Both the position numbers and the translations under genes were made by a program. Below are positions 59,181 through 64,000 of a DNA stretch of 64,000 bases, piece after piece. The stretch is from Bisgaard Taxon 45 (GTDB taxonomy: Bacteria; Pseudomonadota; Gammaproteobacteria; Enterobacterales; Pasteurellaceae), in NCBI GenBank assembly GCA_030783905.1, contig JAQAHH010000002.1:124001-188000 (forward strand), in the 5' to 3' direction. Each line of letters begins with the position of its first letter. Position 1 is the first letter of the stretch. Under the pieces are notes generated by a model. That model was not told where the DNA came from. It made no database searches and saw only the letters and a list, made by a program, of their open reading frames with translations.

Positions 59181-60260
59181 CTAATATTTCTCCTCTATCA
59201 CTTTTTTCTCTGGCTCCGCTTCAGCAATTTTTTCCTGCGCTAATTCATGATCACTTTCCTCCACCTCAGGCTCAGGTTGAGCAACCTCGACACTAGGATG
59301 GTATTGGAAACACCCATAGACGGGGAAATGGTCAGAACCGATATCGGATAGCACATGAATCTCACGCATCATGAAGTCATTACTGTGATAGATATGATCT
59401 AATGGCCAACGTAAAAAAGGGTATTTCGCATGAAAGGTACTGTATAATCCCCGTCCTACACGCGGATCTAATAAACCACTGGTTTTTTGAAATAAACGTG
59501 AGGTGGTAGACCAAGCCACATCATTTAAATCCCCAAACACTAACACCGACTGATTATTATCGCTGATCTCTTGTCCGACCAAGAGCAATTCGGCATCACG
59601 TTGGGTTGAGGTTGCACTTTCTGTTGGCGTAGGTGGCATCGGATGCAAACAATACAAATGAATCCACTCACCAGAAGGCAAACACGCTTCTGTGTAAATA
59701 GAAGGAATATCCTCTTGCACCCAATGCCGAATTTCTGTATTACGCAAAGGCAAGCAGCTATATAAGTGCATACCGTATAAATTATCAAGGGGAATTTTCA
59801 CTGTATAAGGATAATGATCTTCGAGAGAGGATAATTTTTCCTCCCACCACTGATCCGTTTCGAGTGTTAATACGACATCAGGCTGCCATTGTTCAATCAA
59901 CGATAATAATTTATGTACTTGCCTATTAGGCGTCAGCACATTGGTGGTCAATAACGAGATACTACGCTGATCGCGATCACCTTGATATTGCAAGACTTGC
60001 GGACGCGTTAAACGCGTATAAGCCAAAATTTCCCAAATTTGATACCCCATACAAATCAGGTTCAATAATTGTAAGATGACAAGCAGCCAACGTGGCTCAG
60101 GCAAAACGATCCAGCCGATGACAAGGCAGAGAAAATTGAGGATCGCAATCTGTAACCGCGGAAAATCAAAGATCCTTACCGCCCAGTGATTAAACGGTAA
60201 AAAAGGCAGTAAGGTGGCAATAATCGGAATGCTGAGAAAAGTAAAAAGTAACCCATTCAT
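59181..60260 (-). CDS. Membrane-anchored endonuclease/exonuclease/phosphatase-family protein (YafD-like)
   Basis: Three N-terminal hydrophobic segments (to about residue 85) anchor an EEP-fold domain facing the periplasm or cytoplasm. Active-site pieces include VVLTLETDQW (metal Glu), VLVFGDLNDVAWS and the terminal SDHFPVYG. An acidic/Glu-rich tail follows. E. coli YafD has the same plan; substrate (nucleic acid or phospholipid head group) is unknown. I start at the ATG at 60260 (359 residues); the longer frame begins with TTG. No good Shine-Dalgarno is evident. Confidence 0.8.
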   Translation of the reverse strand: MNGLLFTFLSIPIIATLLPFLPFNHWAVRIFDFPRLQIAILNFLCLVIGWIVLPEPRWLLVILQLLNLICMGYQIWEILAYTRLTRPQVLQYQGDRDQRSISLLTTNVLTPNRQVHKLLSLIEQWQPDVVLTLETDQWWEEKLSSLEDHYPYTVKIPLDNLYGMHLYSCLPLRNTEIRHWVQEDIPSIYTEACLPSGEWIHLYCLHPMPPTPTESATSTQRDAELLLVGQEISDNNQSVLVFGDLNDVAWSTTSRLFQKTSGLLDPRVGRGLYSTFHAKYPFLRWPLDHIYHSNDFMMREIHVLSDIGSDHFPVYGCFQYHPSVEVAQPEPEVEESDHELAQEKIAEAEPEKKVIEEKY

Positions 60261-60278
60261 TGTGCAAGTAAATGTCAA

Positions 60279-60680
60279 TACTTTGTTAAAAGTTGTCCCA
60301 TAGTAGCATTATTTAGAAAAACATGAAAATAGGTCACGAAAAATTGTGTGATAAATTGTACAAAAATCCGACCGCACTTTTTTACAACTAAAAATCAATA
60401 TCGACCTTGTCTATTACGGGATCACAAGGATTTTCCTACTGTAAAGACAACATATGTTGACCAAGTAGTTTATTTTTAATCGTGATCATTTATTTCTTGG
60501 TTAATGGTTCTCTTGTGTGGAGATGAGGTAAATAGAAAACAAAAGCCACACAATGGATAACTCGTATTGAGTTTTCTTCCTGTGCAAAAACTGCTATTAA
60601 AACGCCATTTGATACTCTATAATGAATCAGATTGTATATAAATAAAACAACAAGCCCTATATCAATATTAAGGAAACGAT
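60279..60680. other. 402-base intergenic region with no ORF
   Basis: It holds one uptake sequence (ACCGCACTT near 60370), AT-rich spacer, and a TATAAT (60618-60623) about 60 bases before the next lipoprotein gene, without a good -35. I find no convincing hairpin-terminated RNA in it on either strand. Confidence 0.5.
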
Positions 60681-61232
60681 ATGAAAAATATCCTACAAAT
60701 CAGTTTAGCCTCGCTATTTGCCTTGAGTCTTGTTGCTTGTGATAATGCAAACAACACGTCAACAAATGCCGAACCAGCATCAAAAATGGAAATCACGCTT
60801 AACCCACAAGAACAATTCCGCAAAGACTATGAAGCTTTTGACAAATGGCAAGTGGCAACCGATCAAAAAATGAATAAAGAGGTGGACGCGTTACAACAAA
60901 AAGTCGCAGAAATGGAAAAGGGCAAACAATTATCGCCTGAAGAAATTAATACATTCATTTCAAATTTGCGTACTCAACTACAAGCAACCAGTGCAGAACT
61001 GGATGGATTACAGCTTAAAGATCCTGATGTATTGCGTTTAGCCGAAAAAACAAAAGAAGCCCATACTACCGCGATAGATACACTCGAACTCGTAGTTAAA
61101 GCAACGGCAAATCCAGTTGAAGCACAAAAAGATTTGGCCGTACTAGGCAGCAAATTAGAAGCAATGGAGAAGCTACAAGCTGAAGTGGAAACACAAAAAG
61201 AAAAACTAAAACAGCAATATCAGCAAAAATAA
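60681..61232 (+). CDS. Helical lipoprotein of unknown function
   Basis: A 183-residue lipoprotein (lipobox LVAC, Cys20) followed by D, the Lol-avoidance residue at +2, so inner-membrane retention is predicted. After a short Asn/Thr/Ser linker the rest is charged and helical, rich in Gln, Lys and Glu, with heptad-like stretches (DALQQKVAEMEKG; LEAMEKLQAEVETQKEKLKQQ) indicating a coiled coil. I do not recognise the family. It has a long 402-base upstream region, its own promoter-like box and a strong terminator, so it is monocistronic. Confidence 0.75.
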   Translation: MKNILQISLASLFALSLVACDNANNTSTNAEPASKMEITLNPQEQFRKDYEAFDKWQVATDQKMNKEVDALQQKVAEMEKGKQLSPEEINTFISNLRTQLQATSAELDGLQLKDPDVLRLAEKTKEAHTTAIDTLELVVKATANPVEAQKDLAVLGSKLEAMEKLQAEVETQKEKLKQQYQQK

Positions 61233-61246
61233 CCGCCTTATTAACC

Positions 61247-61281
61247 AAAATAGCCAAACGACGTTGTTTGGCTATTTTTTT
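61247..61281 (+). terminator. Terminator after the helical lipoprotein gene
   Basis: A 13-bp stem AAAATAGCCAAAC / GTTTGGCTATTTT with a 6-nt loop, then TTTT. Confidence 0.88.
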
Positions 61282-61380
61282 GCACGCCTCACGCTTATCC
61301 CCTCTTTCCCGATAACGCCAACTGTTGCTCTTGATTATAGGTGCCACAGAATAATTGACATGAAAAAACAAGATAATTTT

Positions 61381-61400
61381 ATAATGATAATTGTTATTAT
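61381..61400 (+). promoter_or_regulatory. Fur box of the heme ABC importer operon
   Basis: ATAATGATAATTGTTATTAT is a perfect 20-base palindrome matching the Fur core (AATGATAAT and its complement). It lies about 140 bases upstream of the binding-protein gene, in the only upstream spacer of the operon. Confidence 0.78.
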
Positions 61401-61539
61401 TTTGTTAACAGTATAGAATGGCGAAGTTTATATATATCGTCAAACGTGCGTATATCACCGCGTCATCATAGCTGGCGGATGACAGGTGACACAATATACA
61501 AAAAAACTGACAGTCACACTCATATTATAGGACATGATT

Positions 61540-62328
61540 ATGAAAAAACTTCTTACTATTCTGTTTTTATCGGCGTTAACCCCGTTTGCCTATGCACAAA
61601 AAATTGTCACCTTAACGCCTGATGTGGCCGATATTGTGGTGGCATTAGACGGTCAAGATAAGATTGTGGGACGTGATCAAACTACCATGAACCCCGCACT
61701 CGAAAAAGTCGCCGTCATTGGGATTCATCGTAAACTCGCGGTTGAACCCATTGTGCAAAGTAAACCCGATTTAGTCTTAGGTTCTTACATGGCAATGCCT
61801 GCCACCATTTTCGATAATCTGAATCAATTAGGTGTAAAAACTGTCAATGTTTTACCCGAAGATAATATTGAGGCCTTTGGCAAAGCGATTCGTGAAGTCG
61901 GTCAGTTAATTGGCAAACAAGATAAAGCAAACCAAGTGGCAAGCCAATGGGAAGCCGGCATCCAAGCCTTACCCAACACAGGGAAACGTTATTTATTAAC
62001 CTATGATGGTCGCGTAGTGGCAGGCAAACATACTGCAGCAGATGAATTAATCCGTCGTGCAGGAGGTGTCAATGCGGCGGTTGATGTGGTGGGTATTAAA
62101 CCACTCAATCGTGAAGCATGGTTAACCGCACAACCCGATGTCATTATTGTGGCGGAACACCAAAAAGAAGTCATTGGTGGGGTAGAAAAATTATTAGAAC
62201 GCCCAGAGATTGCCAATAGCCCAGCGGCAAAATCCGGTCATATTTATTTCTGGCCAGCTAATGATTACTTACGTTATGGGTTAAACACCCCTGAAGTGTT
62301 AAAACGTTTACATGATTTAGCGAAGTAA
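61540..62328 (+). CDS. hmuT: Periplasmic heme-binding protein of an ABC importer (HmuT/HutB-like)
   Basis: Class III periplasmic binding protein with a signal peptide (cleavage near PFAYA, residue 19). The segment VIGIHRKLAVEPIVQSKPDLVLGS follows the HmuT pattern around the heme-ligand region, distinct from the siderophore-binding FepB/FhuD type. I use the ATG at 61540 (263 residues including start), which has AGGA 7 bases upstream; the ATG at 61534 is too close. First gene of hmuTUV behind a Fur box. BtuF (vitamin B12) is the main alternative. Confidence 0.82.
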   Translation: MKKLLTILFLSALTPFAYAQKIVTLTPDVADIVVALDGQDKIVGRDQTTMNPALEKVAVIGIHRKLAVEPIVQSKPDLVLGSYMAMPATIFDNLNQLGVKTVNVLPEDNIEAFGKAIREVGQLIGKQDKANQVASQWEAGIQALPNTGKRYLLTYDGRVVAGKHTAADELIRRAGGVNAAVDVVGIKPLNREAWLTAQPDVIIVAEHQKEVIGGVEKLLERPEIANSPAAKSGHIYFWPANDYLRYGLNTPEVLKRLHDLAK

Positions 62329-62340
62329 TCTGCATTCCGA

Positions 62341-63285
62341 ATGAAAAAATTGTCTGTCTTTTTGGCCATATTGGGAAGCTTTTTTCTGATTTGGTTTTCC
62401 TCTGGTGTGGGCTTTGGTGGCTGGCAGCCACCCAATGCCCTTGATCCCATTGCGTTTGATATCCGCATTCCTCGAATTCTCAATGCCTTACTCGTTGGTG
62501 CCGCACTTGCAGCAGCCGGTGCTGGGCTGCAAGCCCTATTTGAAAATCCCTTAGCCGATCCCAGTTTAATTGGCACCTCAGGCGGTGCCGCGTTAGGTGT
62601 CATTTGTGTATTGGCATTTGGCACCATTGGCATTGGCGTACCACTCGCAGCCTTTGTCGGTGCCTTAGTCGTCTGTTTAGTGATATTATTCGCACATCAT
62701 TTATTCGGGGGCGGTACGTTGGGTTTGTTAATCATGGGGTTTATCCTCAGTGCCTTTTGTTCCGCTGTGGTAGGCCTTATCCTATTTTTATCCGATGATT
62801 TGGTCTTACGCAGTGCCACCATTTGGTTAGCTGGCAGCTTATCGGAAGCCGGCTTTACCCCAATTTACTACCCTTTCGCCATCATGTTGATTGGTTTAGT
62901 TTGGCTGGCTATTTTAGGTCGCCAACTGGATTGCTTGATGCTAGGCGAAGATACCGCCTTTACCATGGGCATCTCCGTATCCAAACTCCGCTTACAAACT
63001 GTCATCGCGGCGGCCTTATTAACCGGTGCGGCCGTTTCTTTATCTGGCATTATTGGTTTTTTAGGCATGATGATCCCGAATATTTTAACAACCGTCATCG
63101 GTGGGCATCGCCGTAAGCTAATTTTGTTGTCTGCTTGGGTTGGCGCGGTATTTTTATTAGCAGTAGATAGTGCTTCTCGTCTGATTACCTACCCGATTGA
63201 TCTACCTGTAGGCATCGTGATTGCGTTACTCGGTGGTCCCTTCTTCTTTTGGATCTTTATCCAATCGACTCAACGTAAAGTGTAA
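62341..63285 (+). CDS. hmuU: Heme ABC importer permease (HmuU/BtuC family)
   Basis: FecCD-family permease of 314 residues with about nine to ten membrane segments. Conserved blocks: RIPRILNALLVGAALAAAGAGLQ near residue 40 and the coupling-loop region SGIIGFLGMMIPNI near 240. It starts 12 bases after the hmuT stop and ends 11 bases before hmuV. Confidence 0.88.
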   Translation: MKKLSVFLAILGSFFLIWFSSGVGFGGWQPPNALDPIAFDIRIPRILNALLVGAALAAAGAGLQALFENPLADPSLIGTSGGAALGVICVLAFGTIGIGVPLAAFVGALVVCLVILFAHHLFGGGTLGLLIMGFILSAFCSAVVGLILFLSDDLVLRSATIWLAGSLSEAGFTPIYYPFAIMLIGLVWLAILGRQLDCLMLGEDTAFTMGISVSKLRLQTVIAAALLTGAAVSLSGIIGFLGMMIPNILTTVIGGHRRKLILLSAWVGAVFLLAVDSASRLITYPIDLPVGIVIALLGGPFFFWIFIQSTQRKV

Positions 63286-63296
63286 GGACTCGCCGT

Positions 63297-64000
63297 ATGC
63301 AAGCACTTTTTGAACTACAGCCCTTATCTTTGCAAGCCAATGAACGGGTGATTTTACAAACCGAACAGTTAACTATTCCACAAGGCAAACATACCGCCAT
63401 TATTGGCCCGAATGGCGCAGGCAAATCTACCTTATTGCGCGCGTTATTAGGCTACTTTAATGCGCAAGTCAGCCTGAACGGACAGCCAGTACTGGAACAA
63501 ATTAGAGCAGGAAAATTAGCCTTTGTGGCACAAAATGGCCGTTATGGTATGCCGTTAAGTGTGGAAGAATATGTCAAATTAGGACAATTTAACCCGACCC
63601 TTTTCTCCGCCAGAAAAGTGGATCAACAACATCTATCCCTGTTATTAGATCAATTTGAGCTGAGCCATTTACGCCACAAACGAATCAATCAGCTTTCAGG
63701 CGGGGAACAACAACGTGCCAATATCGTACGTGCATTAATGCAAAATGCGCCTGTGATTTTATTAGACGAACCTTGTAATCACCTTGATATTCGTCATCAA
63801 CAAAGTCTCATGCAATTTTTAAAACAGCATAAAGCACAATTTAATGTGGTGATGGTATTACACGATTTAGATCTCGCCGCCAGTTACGCCGACCACATTA
63901 TTTTAATGCAACAAGGTAAAATTATCGCTCAAGGTAAGGTAGAAGATGTGATGCAAAGCGAACGCTTAAGTGCGGTCTACCGCTGGCAAATTTTGCAGAA
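63297..64000 (+). CDS. hmuV: Heme ABC importer ATP-binding protein (3' end outside the window)
   Basis: An ATPase subunit with Walker A GPNGAGKS near residue 41, ABC signature LSGGEQQRANIVRAL near residue 138, Walker B ILLDEPCNHLD and the switch His in VLHDLDLA. It is open from the ATG at 63297 to the window end (234 codons), with only a short C-terminus missing versus a typical 250-260-residue HmuV/BtuD. An uptake sequence lies in its last bases here. Confidence 0.88.
   Translation, partial: MQALFELQPLSLQANERVILQTEQLTIPQGKHTAIIGPNGAGKSTLLRALLGYFNAQVSLNGQPVLEQIRAGKLAFVAQNGRYGMPLSVEEYVKLGQFNPTLFSARKVDQQHLSLLLDQFELSHLRHKRINQLSGGEQQRANIVRALMQNAPVILLDEPCNHLDIRHQQSLMQFLKQHKAQFNVVMVLHDLDLAASYADHIILMQQGKIIAQGKVEDVMQSERLSAVYRWQILQ

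Overview
The window is a 64 kb piece of a Pasteurellaceae chromosome, most likely Pasteurella multocida or a very close relative. Exact Hin-type DNA uptake sequences (AAGTGCGGT or its complement) occur roughly two dozen times by eye. Gene content is pasteurellacean: e(P4) acid phosphatase (hel), the bifunctional glutathione synthetase GshF at the 757-residue length known from P. multocida, luxS, and an mgl/gal cluster without galE. Nearly everything is intact housekeeping sequence with short gaps. I see no insertion sequence, prophage or CRISPR array.

Layout. 1-6.5 kb: metK (partial, with a MetJ-type operator), ndk-pepB, rffG, infA, lnt and corC. 6.6-15.1 kb: a galactose regulon, galT-galK-galM running left and galS, mglBAC running right, with GalS-type operators and CRP sites in both control regions. 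15.1-21.5 kb: an accessory island of a Fur-boxed TonB-dependent receptor, a cysteine-free secreted hemophilin-like protein and a Slam (DUF560) outer-membrane translocon. 21.4-31.4 kb: mfd, an EptA-type phosphoethanolamine transferase, a small Cys-rich protein, tmcA, a lipoprotein, ybeY and ybeZ. 31.5-42.6 kb: a HAD phosphatase, gshF, an EamA transporter, bamC-dapA, bcp, purT, luxS, a probable MicA-type small RNA, yqaA, yqaB, a PRD-like protein, and tRNA-Arg, tRNA-Arg, tRNA-Ser. 42.7-60.3 kb: rep, a YceK-like lipoprotein, hel, polA, terC, mutH, ogt, fadL, yfcZ, a YidE-type transporter, an SbmA/BacA-type ABC protein, a lipoprotein, a phosphohexomutase and a YafD-like membrane protein. 60.7-64 kb: an unrecognised lipoprotein and a Fur-boxed heme ABC importer (hmuTUV, last gene cut by the window end).

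Most interesting points. (1) The receptor-hemophilin-Slam island is bounded by an exact 83-bp direct repeat of the mfd 3' end that contains an uptake sequence. The left copy keeps a different in-frame mfd C-terminus and stop, and is fused to a decayed piece of the mfd helicase domain, so the island looks acquired by transformation at mfd. (2) Divergent from luxS there is a sigma-E-like promoter with a 16-nt spacer, a ~73-nt transcript and a strong terminator, with no ORF: the exact position of the E. coli small RNA MicA. (3) The neighbourhood keeps the E. coli order luxS-micA-[gshA]-yqaA-yqaB-tRNA-Arg-tRNA-Ser, except that gshA is missing and a fused gshF lies 5 kb away.

Taken together, the island (extracellular heme capture and outer-membrane passage) and hmuTUV (inner-membrane import) could form a complete Fur-controlled heme route within one window. 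Gene functions are inferred from motifs and family knowledge; no database search was run.
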